A stretch of DNA of 54,752 nucleotides from a virus. Position numbers and translations under genes: made by a program. The DNA lies in IMG/VR virus record IMGVR_UViG_3300042090_001160, positions 1-54,752 of that record, one strand, 5' to 3'. The notes below the pieces were generated by a model. The model searched no databases, was not told the origin of the DNA, and saw nothing but the letters and a program-made list of their open reading frames with translations. Below, one piece after another: positions 5,862 through 14,271 of this stretch. Within the stretch, counting starts at the first letter, position 1, and every line of letters starts with the position of its first letter.

Positions 5862-8099
5862 ATGTTAGATCGATCTGTCATGCCGCTAGTTCTGATCGCC
5901 TACTTGGAGCGGGTGGGGGCCGAAGTTCTTAGCTTCCGGCGCGCAATGATCAAGGATCGCTTCGGAGCCTACTATCACGAACGCACGCTGATCAAGATCA
6001 ATAGCGATGGCACCATCTCATGCAGTCGCGAGGAGCACGCCCCGACGAAGGAAGAAGCGGAGAACATCCGCACGGCCGTATTGGCTTCTAATTTTCCAAA
6101 GTCGGTGAACGCAACACAAGCGCTAGTCGATCAGTTCCTCGTCGGCAAGGACAAGGAAGCATTCTTCGTCCTCACCGACCGCAGAGATAGCGGCGTCAGG
6201 ATGATTCAAGAGCGTGTGGAGCCGCACGATGGTCGGCCGAAGTATTATGTGCCTTGGACATTCTGGTCGGACGGTGAGTGGCGTCGGATGGAGCCGGATG
6301 GACATTTGCCGTTCTGGAAGCCCGCTCCGGTGCCGATGGAAGAACGACGTGGTCGGACTGAGGCGCGAATAATGATTCATGAGGGGTGCAAGGCTGCTCG
6401 TGCGGTGGATCGGATTTTACGAGCCGGGGCCGACCATCCTTGGGCGGAGGAGTTGAAGTTGTACGAGCATTGGGGGATGATTGGCGGCGCGCTCGCACCG
6501 CACCGCACCGATTACGCGGAGTTGACAAGAGAGTCTCCAGTCGAGGTGGTCTACGTTTGCGACAATGACATGATGGGCCTTAATGCACTCCAGAAGGTCA
6601 GTCAGTGTTATGGGAAAGCACTCAAAGGAATCACCTTTGACAAGAGCTTCCCGATAGGATGGGACATGGCAGACGCGATGCCAGCGACGCTATTTTCCAA
6701 GTCAGGACGCTATGTCGGACCAACACTGGCGAGGCTAATGCGTCCAGCGACCCGCGCGACCGAGCTAGAAGAGGGCAAGCGTGGGCGACCGGCCGCTTTG
6801 CTGCGAGAGGACTTCAAGAAGGAGTGGGTTCATGTCATCGCGCCAGAGGTTTACATCCACAAGGATTGGCCGGAGGTTATGTACACACCCGACGGTTTCA
6901 ATAATCTCATCAGACCATTTTCTGACATCGAGGAAACGACCAAGCTGGTGCGGAGAGAGTCTGCCACCAAAGCGATCTCGGTGAAATACGATCCTTCCAG
7001 GGCGCCGGGGATCTATGGAGAGGGGAAGCGCTACGTCAACACGCATGTCCCGAGTGATGTGAAAGCGGAAGACGGCGACGCCGGCCCTTGGATTGATTTC
7101 ATCGAGCGATTGATTCCAGACGAGGAGGACCGCAAGGAGCTGGTGCGTTGGTGCGCGACACTCGCTGGTCGGCCAGACATTAAGATGCACTACGGTGTGT
7201 TGCTGATCAGCGAAACGCAAGGGGTGGGCAAGGGAACGCTCGCCAAGATATTGGCCCCGTTGGTAGGAGAGGAAAACGTCAGCACTCCTTCTGAGCATGA
7301 AATCGTCGATAGTCCGTTCAATTATTGGATCGCGCACAAGCGGCTCGCCGTGGTCCATGAAATTTATGCCGGTCACTCTTCCAAGGCTTATGACAAACTC
7401 AAGTCGATAATCACCGACCCGGACATCTCTGTTAATCAGAAGAATCAACCGGTCTACAAGATTGACAATTGGGTGCACGTGTTCGCGTGCTCGAACTCGA
7501 TGCGAGCGCTCAAGCTCAGTGAGGACGATCGACGTTGGTTTGTTCCGAAGGTGACTGATCAGAAGTCAGACCCTCACTGGTGGGGAGAATTCAATGAATG
7601 GCTCAAGGACGGCGGGCTCGGGATCATCAAGTGGTGGATGCAGGAGTGGCTGAAAAATAATGATCCTGTTGCGCCGGGGGAGGACGCTCCTTGGTCCTCG
7701 ACCAAGCGAGAAATGATTGAGGAAGGCTATTCGGAAGGTCAGATGCTGGTCGCGAAGACGCTTGACCAGATAAAGGAGAAAATGAATGGGACAGGCGCGA
7801 TGGTCCTTGACACCGACCTCCAAAAGTTGATTAAGGACCAGCTCTACGAAGGCAGGCAGAACGACCGAATAGAAAAGCTCGCGACCATCCGACGAATCGC
7901 CCGGCAACGCGGTTGGTTCATCAACAAATTTCCTAATCATGCATTCAAGCCTTGGGGGATCTCGGCGTTCAAAGCCCAGCTAATTTGCTCGGAGGCGGTC
8001 CACGCCGGGATGCAATGGAAGGAACTTCGCGACCTCGGATTGAGCCCCACCAAGCCCGATCCTGGGCCGGGCGAGACCGGACCTAGGCCCAATTTTTAG
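5862..8099 (+). CDS. Primase-helicase with TOPRIM-like and SF3/DUF5906-type ATPase regions
   Basis: The 745-aa protein probably primes and unwinds phage DNA. Around residues 227-240 a hydrophobic strand ending in VYVCDNDMMG resembles a TOPRIM-type acidic motif. The helicase core has a Walker A-like motif SETQGVGKGTL near residues 449-459 and a Walker B-like strand LAVVHEIYAG near 490. Also present are a motif C-like VFACSNSMRAL near 545 and DDRRWFVPKV near 560, where the Arg may act as a finger. These features match phage and plasmid SF3 ATPases annotated as DUF5906. The C-terminus is Pro-rich and probably flexible. Upstream AGGGGAAAG serves as a ribosome site. No DNA polymerase accompanies it in this window. 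Confidence 0.85.
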   Translation: MLDRSVMPLVLIAYLERVGAEVLSFRRAMIKDRFGAYYHERTLIKINSDGTISCSREEHAPTKEEAENIRTAVLASNFPKSVNATQALVDQFLVGKDKEAFFVLTDRRDSGVRMIQERVEPHDGRPKYYVPWTFWSDGEWRRMEPDGHLPFWKPAPVPMEERRGRTEARIMIHEGCKAARAVDRILRAGADHPWAEELKLYEHWGMIGGALAPHRTDYAELTRESPVEVVYVCDNDMMGLNALQKVSQCYGKALKGITFDKSFPIGWDMADAMPATLFSKSGRYVGPTLARLMRPATRATELEEGKRGRPAALLREDFKKEWVHVIAPEVYIHKDWPEVMYTPDGFNNLIRPFSDIEETTKLVRRESATKAISVKYDPSRAPGIYGEGKRYVNTHVPSDVKAEDGDAGPWIDFIERLIPDEEDRKELVRWCATLAGRPDIKMHYGVLLISETQGVGKGTLAKILAPLVGEENVSTPSEHEIVDSPFNYWIAHKRLAVVHEIYAGHSSKAYDKLKSIITDPDISVNQKNQPVYKIDNWVHVFACSNSMRALKLSEDDRRWFVPKVTDQKSDPHWWGEFNEWLKDGGLGIIKWWMQEWLKNNDPVAPGEDAPWSSTKREMIEEGYSEGQMLVAKTLDQIKEKMNGTGAMVLDTDLQKLIKDQLYEGRQNDRIEKLATIRRIARQRGWFINKFPNHAFKPWGISAFKAQLICSEAVHAGMQWKELRDLGLSPTKPDPGPGETGPRPNF

Positions 8100-8362
8100 G
8101 TGAAAGGTGCGTAAACACCTCCACCGTAATCATTGGAGAAAAAGACGACCAGAACCAAATTTCGACCCCTTTCCTTACCCCCCACGGAATAAAGACGCAA
8201 GAGAAAGGGGAGCTTTATTCCTTAGGAGGTAGGGAATTGGTTCTTTTTTTGGTTCTGGTTCTGGGTCAGAACTTAGCGTGAATTCGAGGGGCTTTCCTTT
8301 TGGTCCATTCCGAGCGATAAGGGTCCCAGTCGATTCGCCCTGGGAGGGGAGTTTCCGCGCGC
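8100..8362 (+). promoter_or_regulatory. Structured leader upstream of the NusG-like gene, attenuator candidate
   Basis: The gap contains several complementary segments. CCCCTTTC (8166-8173) can pair with GAAAGGGG (8203-8210), and GGAATAAAG (8186-8194) with CTTTATTCC (8213-8221). The two stems interleave as an H-type pseudoknot. Segment 8149-8159 can pair with 8248-8258, or alternatively 8151-8158 with 8237-8244, which is followed by a run of T to 8250 as in an intrinsic terminator. A ribosome site AGGAGG (8224-8229) is also complementary to ACCTCC at 8117-8122. These alternatives suggest regulated readthrough into the NusG-like gene. This comes from pairing by eye, not energy calculation. Confidence 0.55.
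8237..8281 (+). CDS. Putative 14-residue leader peptide
   Basis: A TTG start placed 7 bases after AGGAGG opens a 14-codon frame reading MVLFLVLVLGQNLA and ending in TGA. TTG after AGGAGG is used by another gene in this phage (35406), which makes initiation credible. The peptide overlaps the T-run and the repeated GGTTCT units of the leader, so ribosome position on it could decide which RNA pairing forms. It is very short and could be fortuitous. Confidence 0.4.
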   Translation: MVLFLVLVLGQNLA

Positions 8363-8854
8363 ATGCCTTGGTTGGTCGCCCAGACAGCCCCTTCGAGCGA
8401 ACGGATCGCGCAGGACTATGCCACGCGCGGTGGCGCGACCTGCTACCTCCCCGCCATCAAAAGGGTTCGCGTCGTCGCCGGCCGCCGAGTGGTGCGCCGC
8501 GAGACGCTGTTCCCTGGCTACCTCCTGGCGGCCATGAGCGAGGAATGGCGTTCGCTCGCTCGGGTGCGCGGGGTGACCCGGCTGCTGATGGCCAACGAGC
8601 GCCCAGCGCTGGTGGCGGACGAGGCTATCGACGAGCTGCGTGCGATGCACGACGAAGACGGCTTCGTACGGTTGCCCCTCGCGCCCGATCGGTTCACGTG
8701 TGGCGACAAGGTGCGCGCCATCAATGGCGTGTTTCGGGAGTTCGAGGGAATCTATCAGGGCATGGGCGCGCACTCGCGTTGCCAGGTCTTGCTTGACATG
8801 CTGGGAGCCAAACGGCTCATCGCGATACCGGAAGAAGATCTCATCGCTGCTTAG
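8363..8854 (+). CDS. NusG/RfaH-family transcription elongation factor
   Basis: The 163-aa protein has the two-domain layout of NusG. The NGN domain covers roughly residues 1-100: it begins WLVAQTAPSSE, carries the signature LFPGYLLAAM near residues 49-58, and then VRGVTRLL. The KOW domain follows at about 110-163, with GDKVRAINGVFREFEG and a closing VLLDMLGAKRLIAI. Such factors bind the RNA polymerase clamp and suppress pausing or termination. Position just before terminase and a very long co-directional virion operon suggests a specialised antiterminator for late transcription. A host-type nusG acquired by the phage is the alternative. GGAGGGGAG lies about 11 bases before the ATG. Confidence 0.88.
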   Translation: MPWLVAQTAPSSERIAQDYATRGGATCYLPAIKRVRVVAGRRVVRRETLFPGYLLAAMSEEWRSLARVRGVTRLLMANERPALVADEAIDELRAMHDEDGFVRLPLAPDRFTCGDKVRAINGVFREFEGIYQGMGAHSRCQVLLDMLGAKRLIAIPEEDLIAA

Positions 8855-8961
8855 ATGGCGTAGCGCAGCGCCAGACGAAGAGAAATCGCTTTCGGGTTTT
8901 CTTTCAACTTACCATTCTCGCGCGGCGAGGGTGGGGCGCAGAGCGCTGAAAAGCAAGGATC

Positions 8962-9456
8962 ATGGCAGCACCGAAAGGTAATCAGTACGGCGTTGGTGGT
9001 CCTGGAAATCCAAATGCCGGGCAGACCAAGTACGATCCGAAGTACGTCGTGATTGCTCGGCAGGCCGCCGAGAACGGTATGACAAATTACGAGATCGCCG
9101 AGCTGCTGGAAGTGGGCGAACCGACCATCTACGTTTGGATGGTCAAACACAAAGCTTTTGCCGAAGCTCTAAAGGCCGGCCGTGAGCCCGCCGACGATCG
9201 CGTGGAGCGCAGCTTATACCACCGCGCCACAGGCTATACGCGCAAGCGCTACATCAAGGTCAAGGACAAAGAAACCGGCGTCATCACAGAAGAAGAAATC
9301 ATCGAGCACGTCCCGCCCGACGTCACCGCTTGCATCTTCTGGCTCAAAAATCGACGCAAGACAATCTGGCGCGATCGCCACGATGACGATGGCTCCGGCG
9401 GCGTGCTGCGAGTGCAAGTGACCGGCGGCTTCGTGAAGACGGAAGAGAACAAGTGA
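8962..9456 (+). CDS. Terminase small subunit
   Basis: The 164-aa protein starts MAAPKGNQYGVGGPGNPNAG, a basic Gly/Asn-rich opening common to this terminase type. Residues 28-60 form a helix-turn-helix (ARQAAENGMTNYEIAELLEV then EPTIYVWMVKH), which would recognise the packaging site. Helical assembly segments and an acidic DDDGSGG hinge follow. It overlaps the large subunit start (GTGA), the usual arrangement, and lies 107 bases downstream of the NusG-like gene. Confidence 0.88.
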   Translation: MAAPKGNQYGVGGPGNPNAGQTKYDPKYVVIARQAAENGMTNYEIAELLEVGEPTIYVWMVKHKAFAEALKAGREPADDRVERSLYHRATGYTRKRYIKVKDKETGVITEEEIIEHVPPDVTACIFWLKNRRKTIWRDRHDDDGSGGVLRVQVTGGFVKTEENK

Positions 9457-10787
9457 ACGTCGCCGTCGCAGAGCCGAAGTTCGACAAGCGCATCGCGTTG
9501 CCCGAACCGCATCCGGATCAGATCAATGCATTCAAGGTGATCGAGCGCAATCGTTTCACCGCGGTGCGTTGCGGCCGGCGCTGGGGCAAGACCGACTTGG
9601 CGAAGATCCTCGCTTCGCAGTCCGCGCTGCAAGGGTTTCCGGTTGGCTGGTTCGCGCCGGAATACAAGTTCGTCAGTGAAGCTTACAACGAACTTGCGTC
9701 CACGCTCGACCCGATGATTGTGCAGTCTTCCAAGATGGAAGGCGTGATGCGATTGTATGGCGGTGGCCGCATCGACTTCTGGTCGCTGGACAATGAGCGC
9801 GCCGGTCGGTCGCGTAAGTACAAGCTCGTCATCATTGACGAGGCGGCATTCGCCAAGCCTAATATGATCGACATTTGGCAGCGCTCGATCAAGCCGACAT
9901 TGCTGGACCTTGGCGGGACTTGCGTCGCGACCAGCAACACCGCAGGCATCTCCGACGACAATTTCTTCTACCGCATCTGCCCGCGAGAAGGCGAGACCAT
10001 CTCCGAGTTCGGCTTCGCGGAGTTCCACGCGCCGACCGCGAACAACCCCTATATGCCGCGCGAGGAAGTCGAGAAGCTTCAGCGTGACAATCACCCGCTC
10101 GTCTACCAGCAAGAATACCTTGCCGACTTCGTTGACTGGTCAGGCGCGGCGTTCTTTTCGCAAGACTCTCTTCTTGTCGGAAACGCGCCGGTGGCGGTGC
10201 CGCCGAATTGCGATACGGTGTTCGCCGTCATCGACTCCGCCGTCAAGACGGGGAAGGAAAATGATGGAACCGCTGTTATTTATTTTGCTTACTATCGTAA
10301 TCCCCGCGCTTCTGGCTGTCGACTCGTTCTTCTTGATTATGATGTTCTCCAAATAGAAGGCGCCGTGCTCGAGACCTGGCTGCCGAATGTCGTCGAGACG
10401 CTCAAGGCGCTGGCGAACGAGCACAAATGCATTCGCGGCCCGGCGGGAGTGTGGATCGAGGACAAGGCGTCCGGCATGATCCTGGTGCAGCAGGGTCAGA
10501 AGAAGTATGGCTCATTCATCAAGGCGATCGACTCCAAGCTCACGGCGGTCGGCAAGGACGAGCGCGCCATCTCGGTGAGCGGCTACGTATATCGAGGTCT
10601 GGTCAAGATCGGCGAGAAATGCTACGCTAAAACCGTGAACTATAAGGGCTCGACGCGCAATCACCTGATCAGCCAAGTCGTCGGCTTCCGCATCGGTGAC
10701 AAGGACGCGGCGAAGCGCGCGGATGATTTGTTGGATTGTTTCACGTACGGCATCGCGATGGGACTCGGCGATGCGGGAGGGTTTTGA
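9453..10787 (+). CDS. Terminase large subunit
   Basis: This 444-aa packaging motor starts at GTG overlapping the small-subunit stop. The ATPase domain shows Walker A CGRRWGKT near residues 42-49 and Walker B LVIIDEAAF near 126-134, where the final Glu is catalytic. The C-terminal nuclease has acidic positions in AVIDSAVKTG (about 258), VWIEDKASG (about 337) and DDLLDCFTYG (about 428), as expected for the RNase H-like fold. Length and motif spacing are normal. Confidence 0.95.
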   Translation: MNVAVAEPKFDKRIALPEPHPDQINAFKVIERNRFTAVRCGRRWGKTDLAKILASQSALQGFPVGWFAPEYKFVSEAYNELASTLDPMIVQSSKMEGVMRLYGGGRIDFWSLDNERAGRSRKYKLVIIDEAAFAKPNMIDIWQRSIKPTLLDLGGTCVATSNTAGISDDNFFYRICPREGETISEFGFAEFHAPTANNPYMPREEVEKLQRDNHPLVYQQEYLADFVDWSGAAFFSQDSLLVGNAPVAVPPNCDTVFAVIDSAVKTGKENDGTAVIYFAYYRNPRASGCRLVLLDYDVLQIEGAVLETWLPNVVETLKALANEHKCIRGPAGVWIEDKASGMILVQQGQKKYGSFIKAIDSKLTAVGKDERAISVSGYVYRGLVKIGEKCYAKTVNYKGSTRNHLISQVVGFRIGDKDAAKRADDLLDCFTYGIAMGLGDAGGF

Positions 10788-10788
10788 G

Positions 10789-11292
10789 ATGAACAGACGA
10801 TCATTCACAGCACTCGGCGCAGCCGCGGTCGTGGCACCGCTGGTTCCGGCGCTGGCGCAGGAAGCTGTCGTTGGACAGAGCCTGCCGATGGACTCTCATT
10901 TCACTTATGCGTTGGTGCTGCAATATCATGATGCGTCCATCAAAGATGCGACCGCGGAAGCCCTCATCATCCATCCGCGCGGCAAGGTAGACGTCGCGCC
11001 GGGATGGACAATCGAGCGTGCCATGACCGTTATCTGGCCTCAGGTCGGCAAGTGGTGGGGCGAGCCCAACACCATCGGCGAGTTCTTCGCGCTCATCTAT
11101 CGGGATGATCCGAACCCGCTCACCTATGTCGAAAAGGACGTGCCGGCGCCCACGCCGCGGGACGGCAATCTGGTGGCCGTTATCTCACGAGACGGCATCG
11201 TCGAGTTCGGCCCGCAGTTCGACGGCGATGAATCGGACCGCGCGGCATGGCGCGAGATGGGCCGCGTGTTCGTGAAGCTCGCCGCGCAATAA
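10789..11292 (+). CDS. Predicted Tat-exported protein of unknown function, 167 aa
   Basis: The ATG one base after the terminase stop gives MNRRSFTALGAAAVVAPLVPALA-QE. It has a twin-Arg motif (NRRSFTA), a hydrophobic stretch of about 15 residues and an ALA cleavage site, which is a good Tat or strong Sec signal. The mature part is a compact alpha/beta sequence (FTYALVLQYHDASI, TIERAMTVIWPQVGKWWGE, GVVEFG-like strands) with no family I recognise. An exported protein is unexpected between terminase and portal. It may act in the periplasm, for example in superinfection exclusion, but nothing shows this directly. Confidence 0.72.
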   Translation: MNRRSFTALGAAAVVAPLVPALAQEAVVGQSLPMDSHFTYALVLQYHDASIKDATAEALIIHPRGKVDVAPGWTIERAMTVIWPQVGKWWGEPNTIGEFFALIYRDDPNPLTYVEKDVPAPTPRDGNLVAVISRDGIVEFGPQFDGDESDRAAWREMGRVFVKLAAQ

Positions 11293-11295
11293 TGC

Positions 11296-11394
11296 TTGAC
11301 CGTGCAACGCCTCGAGATCTGGTATCTGCGGATCGCCTTCGCGATCCTCCTCGTCGAGGTCGTCCTCCTCGGTATGCGATCTATCGGTGGTTAG
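11296..11394 (+). CDS. Possible tiny membrane protein, 32 aa
   Basis: Starting at TTG 4 bases after the preceding stop (or GTG at 11302), the frame reads TVQRLEIWYLRIAFAILLVE and then VVLLGMRSIGG. That is one clear transmembrane helix with a charged N-terminal side. A competing frame from the ATG at 11292 is Arg/Pro rich and looks non-coding. No ribosome site is visible, so expression would depend on coupling. Confidence 0.35.
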   Translation: MTVQRLEIWYLRIAFAILLVEVVLLGMRSIGG

Positions 11395-11500
11395 ACAGAT
11401 GGTGCTCCGCTGGAGGACACGGGCAAACTAGAATCAAGAGGCAATGTTCTTTGTTTTACGGCCTCCCGACTCCGGCAATGCGCGCGTGGATCGATCGATA

Positions 11501-11737
11501 ATGAGCGGCAAGGTCGCGAACTATTCTGGTGCGCTTAACGTGGGTGACCGAGTGCGTCTCATCGCGGTCCCGGCCCACAGCGCCAATCGCGTCACGCTCG
11601 AAGGCTTGATCGGACGCGAAGGGATAGTTAAGAAGAAGATGCTCTCGGAGAGCTGCGTGCTCTGGTACTACGTTTCTTTTCAGTGCGGGCCGTTTGAGGC
11701 GCTGACGTTCGCTGTGAGCAGGGACATGATTCGATGA
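11501..11737 (+). CDS. Small phage protein with KOW/SH3-like region, 78 aa
   Basis: The likely start is the ATG of MSGKVANYSGALNVGDRVRL; an upstream ATG at 11444 would add 19 residues. The motif GDRVRLIAVPAHSAN followed by GLIGREGIVKKK resembles a small barrel with a KOW-like turn. Its TGA overlaps the portal ATG (ATGA). The function is unknown. Homologous small proteins often sit between terminase and portal. Confidence 0.6.
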   Translation: MSGKVANYSGALNVGDRVRLIAVPAHSANRVTLEGLIGREGIVKKKMLSESCVLWYYVSFQCGPFEALTFAVSRDMIR

Positions 11738-13320
11738 GCTGGTTCGGTGGCCCCACGATCTCCGGCCCGCTCGCCGAATTTCTCCAGGCGGGGCAGATCG
11801 TGCCCGGCGAGGAGCCCGGCTATCAGCTCTGCAAGACGATCTATACGTACCATCCGATCGGCGGCAAGATGGTCGACGCGCCGGTCAAGATGGCGATGAG
11901 CCAACCGCGCGAGATCAATATTGCCGTCCCCTCCGAGGAACGAATTCGCGAAGCGTTTCTCGAGCAGTGGGAAGCCGACAATATGGACACCTACATCGCG
12001 CAGCTCGCTGGTACTTCGCGCACATACGGCATTGCTTCGCTGGCAATGATCATCGACGGCATGAAGTCCGACGCGATGATGCCGCTCGATAAGCTCTACG
12101 AGAAGAACATTTCGTTCTCGATCTTTGATCCGCTGAACACGGCCGGGTCACTGGTTCTCAACCAGAACCCGAACGCCATCGACTTCATGAAGACCAACGA
12201 CATCGTGGTTCAGGGCGAGCGGTACTCCAAAGACCGTTGCGTCGTGTTCATGAACGAGCGCCCGATCTACATTCAATACACCACGTCCGCTTTCGGCTTC
12301 GTTGGTCGCAGCGTCTATCAGCGCGTCGTCTACCCGCTCCAAGCATTCCTGTGGTGCATGAAGACGGACATGATGGTCGCGCGCAAGGCGGGTCTGCTGG
12401 TCGCGAAGATGAAGCCGGCGGGATCGGTGATCGACGGCGCGATGCAAATCCTGTTCGGTCAGAAGCGCGCGCTGCTTCAGGAAGCTGTGGTCGACAACGT
12501 GCTCGGCATCACGCCCGAGGAAGATGCGCAGTCGCTCGACTTGACGAATCTTGAAGGCGCGTACTCTCTCGCGCGCAAGAACATTCTCGAGACCATCGCG
12601 GCCGGCGACGATATGCCGGCCAAGCTGCTCAATCAGGAGACGTTCGCGGAGGGCTTCGGCGAGGGCACCGAGGACAGCAAATACGTCGCCGGCTACATCG
12701 AGCGGCTGCAGAAATGGATGCGCCCGGCTTACGCTTATGCCGACAAGATTGTGCAGCATCGCGCGTGGAACCCCGATTTCTTCGATTCCATCAAGGCGCG
12801 CGACCCCGAGTATGCGCGGATGGATTACACGACCGCGCTGAAGAAGTGGCAGAACGCCTTCAAGGCGGCGCATCCTTCGCTGATCCGCGAGCCCGAGAGC
12901 GAGCTGATCAAGGTCGACGAGGTGAAACTCAAGTCGATCGTCGAGCTGGTAGAAATCCTCGCTCCGATCCTCGACCCCGCCAACCGCATTACTCTCATTC
13001 AGTGGGCATGCGACAATGTCAACGAGTTCCAGCACATCATCTCTGCCACGCTCGACCTCGACTACGACATCCTGGAGCAGTATGAGTTGGAGAAGGCTGA
13101 GAGCGGCGCTACGGAAGATGTTGGGGTTGCAGGTGAAGAGCCTAAACCACCGTCCCCTAATTCACGTGTCGACAGCGTCGTCAAGCTCATCCAGTCCCGA
13201 CGTAACGATCGTCTTGCCGACAACCTCAACAAAGGGCTACAGAGCCATACCGCTCGCATCGGTGATCTGGATCGGCGTGTGGACGCCATCCTGCGGAGCG
13301 TAGCCAGTGCTCGACGCTAA
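11734..13320 (+). CDS. Portal protein, DUF1073-like
   Basis: The 528-aa protein would form the dodecameric portal at the capsid vertex through which DNA is packaged. Its position between terminase and head morphogenesis genes and its length fit. Sequence features include an N-terminal segment with DAPVKMAMSQPREI, a long helical stem region with DMMVARKAGLLVAKMK, and LLNQETFAEGFGEGTEDSKYVAGYIERLQ, typical of the DUF1073 portal family. The C-terminal tail is charged and has a short coiled coil (IGDLDRRVDAILRSV). It ends inside the start of the 40-aa gene. Confidence 0.87.
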   Translation: MSWFGGPTISGPLAEFLQAGQIVPGEEPGYQLCKTIYTYHPIGGKMVDAPVKMAMSQPREINIAVPSEERIREAFLEQWEADNMDTYIAQLAGTSRTYGIASLAMIIDGMKSDAMMPLDKLYEKNISFSIFDPLNTAGSLVLNQNPNAIDFMKTNDIVVQGERYSKDRCVVFMNERPIYIQYTTSAFGFVGRSVYQRVVYPLQAFLWCMKTDMMVARKAGLLVAKMKPAGSVIDGAMQILFGQKRALLQEAVVDNVLGITPEEDAQSLDLTNLEGAYSLARKNILETIAAGDDMPAKLLNQETFAEGFGEGTEDSKYVAGYIERLQKWMRPAYAYADKIVQHRAWNPDFFDSIKARDPEYARMDYTTALKKWQNAFKAAHPSLIREPESELIKVDEVKLKSIVELVEILAPILDPANRITLIQWACDNVNEFQHIISATLDLDYDILEQYELEKAESGATEDVGVAGEEPKPPSPNSRVDSVVKLIQSRRNDRLADNLNKGLQSHTARIGDLDRRVDAILRSVASARR

Positions 13321-13429
13321 GAAAGGATTTTCTTGGTTGCGCGAGATCCCTCGCGTCAGAGAGTTCTTCTCGGCGCAGAGACACTTCATCGGCTGGGCTG
13401 CTTATTTCCCGTGGAATGTGCGCAAGTGA
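13307..13429 (+). CDS. Small conserved-looking protein, 40 aa
   Basis: A GTG start inside the portal 3' end opens a frame reading VLDAKKGFSWLREIPRVREF and ending in PWNVRK, with aromatic and basic residues. Its TGA overlaps the GTG of the next gene. The first codons (CTCGACGCTAAGAA) are repeated almost exactly at the start of the following gene, suggesting duplication of a translation start region. It may be a short head-associated peptide. No family is recognised. Confidence 0.45.
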   Translation: MLDAKKGFSWLREIPRVREFFSAQRHFIGWAAYFPWNVRK

Positions 13430-14271
13430 CACTCGACGCTAAGAAGATCGACGCAGCGGTGAGCGCCGTCGAGCGCTTCAAGTCGCGCGTGGATCGGTAT
13501 GCGGACGCCGCGGATTATGAGTCCAGCGAAGGCAATCGATGCAGCGACGCCGAGGAGCAGCAGGAATCTAAGTCCCGCTCCAAGGAGACGACGCACAACA
13601 AAGAGACCCGCCAGACCAAGGACGGTGAGAAGCACGTCGTCGAGACCAAGCAGACCTCCGAGCCGCAGGCCGAGGACAAGCCCGATCCCGCCGCGAAGGC
13701 GCAGTCCGGCGAATCCAAGGCCGCAGTCAACGCGCTGAAGACCAAGATCGCGCAGGACAAGAAGGAAGAGCGCTATGCCAAGAGGGACGACGCTATGAAG
13801 CCCGATCCGAACATGTCCGCCGAGAAGATGGACAAGATGGTCTCGACGACCGAGAAGCTGGTCAAGCGCATGGACGCGTACGAGGCGCGTTGTCGCTCCG
13901 ACGACTACGGCCATCCCATCGCGTCCGGCTTCCGCACCCAGGAGCAGGAGCGGCGGAGCGACGACACCGTTACGCAGGAAGAGATTCACCACACCATTGC
14001 CAAGCACCAGCGCGACGAGCGCGCGGAAGACGACGAGGAGTCCGACGCGAAGGGCGGCGACAATCCGCGGAAGGACGCGGAGAAGCGCGCTGATGCTGAC
14101 AAAGAGAACACCCCCGAATGGGAGCGTGAGTGGGCGCGGCTCGAAAGGCTTTATGACCAAGTCGAGGATTCGGGCGACAGCAAGAAGATCCTCGAAGTCG
14201 CCAAACAGATGAAGGCGCACATACGCAAGCAGCAGGCGACAGGCGGCAATAAGGTTTCGATGTTCGAATAA
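13426..14271 (+). CDS. Highly charged head-region protein, 281 aa, scaffold candidate
   Basis: The start is the GTG of VTLDAKKIDAAVSAVERF, which overlaps the preceding TGA. The protein is extremely rich in Lys, Glu, Asp and Arg, has long predicted helices (EKLVKRMDAYEAR, EWEREWARLERLYDQ) and almost no hydrophobic core. That resembles assembly scaffolds or intrinsically disordered head proteins. It lies between portal and head morphogenesis genes, which supports an assembly role. A longer ORF starting at 13333 looks non-coding at its N-terminus. Confidence 0.6.
   Translation: MTLDAKKIDAAVSAVERFKSRVDRYADAADYESSEGNRCSDAEEQQESKSRSKETTHNKETRQTKDGEKHVVETKQTSEPQAEDKPDPAAKAQSGESKAAVNALKTKIAQDKKEERYAKRDDAMKPDPNMSAEKMDKMVSTTEKLVKRMDAYEARCRSDDYGHPIASGFRTQEQERRSDDTVTQEEIHHTIAKHQRDERAEDDEESDAKGGDNPRKDAEKRADADKENTPEWEREWARLERLYDQVEDSGDSKKILEVAKQMKAHIRKQQATGGNKVSMFE

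Noticed and set aside
8278-8796. 172-aa frame overlapping the NusG-like gene
   Set aside because: Its GTG overlaps the stop of the leader peptide. But it has Arg/Pro-rich shadow composition throughout the NusG region, while the NusG frame has strong family motifs.
11292-11501. 69-aa Arg/Pro-rich frame after the Tat-type protein
   Set aside because: Its overlaps with neighbours look right, but the composition (RDPPRRGRPPR) looks non-coding and a competing frame encodes a clean transmembrane helix.
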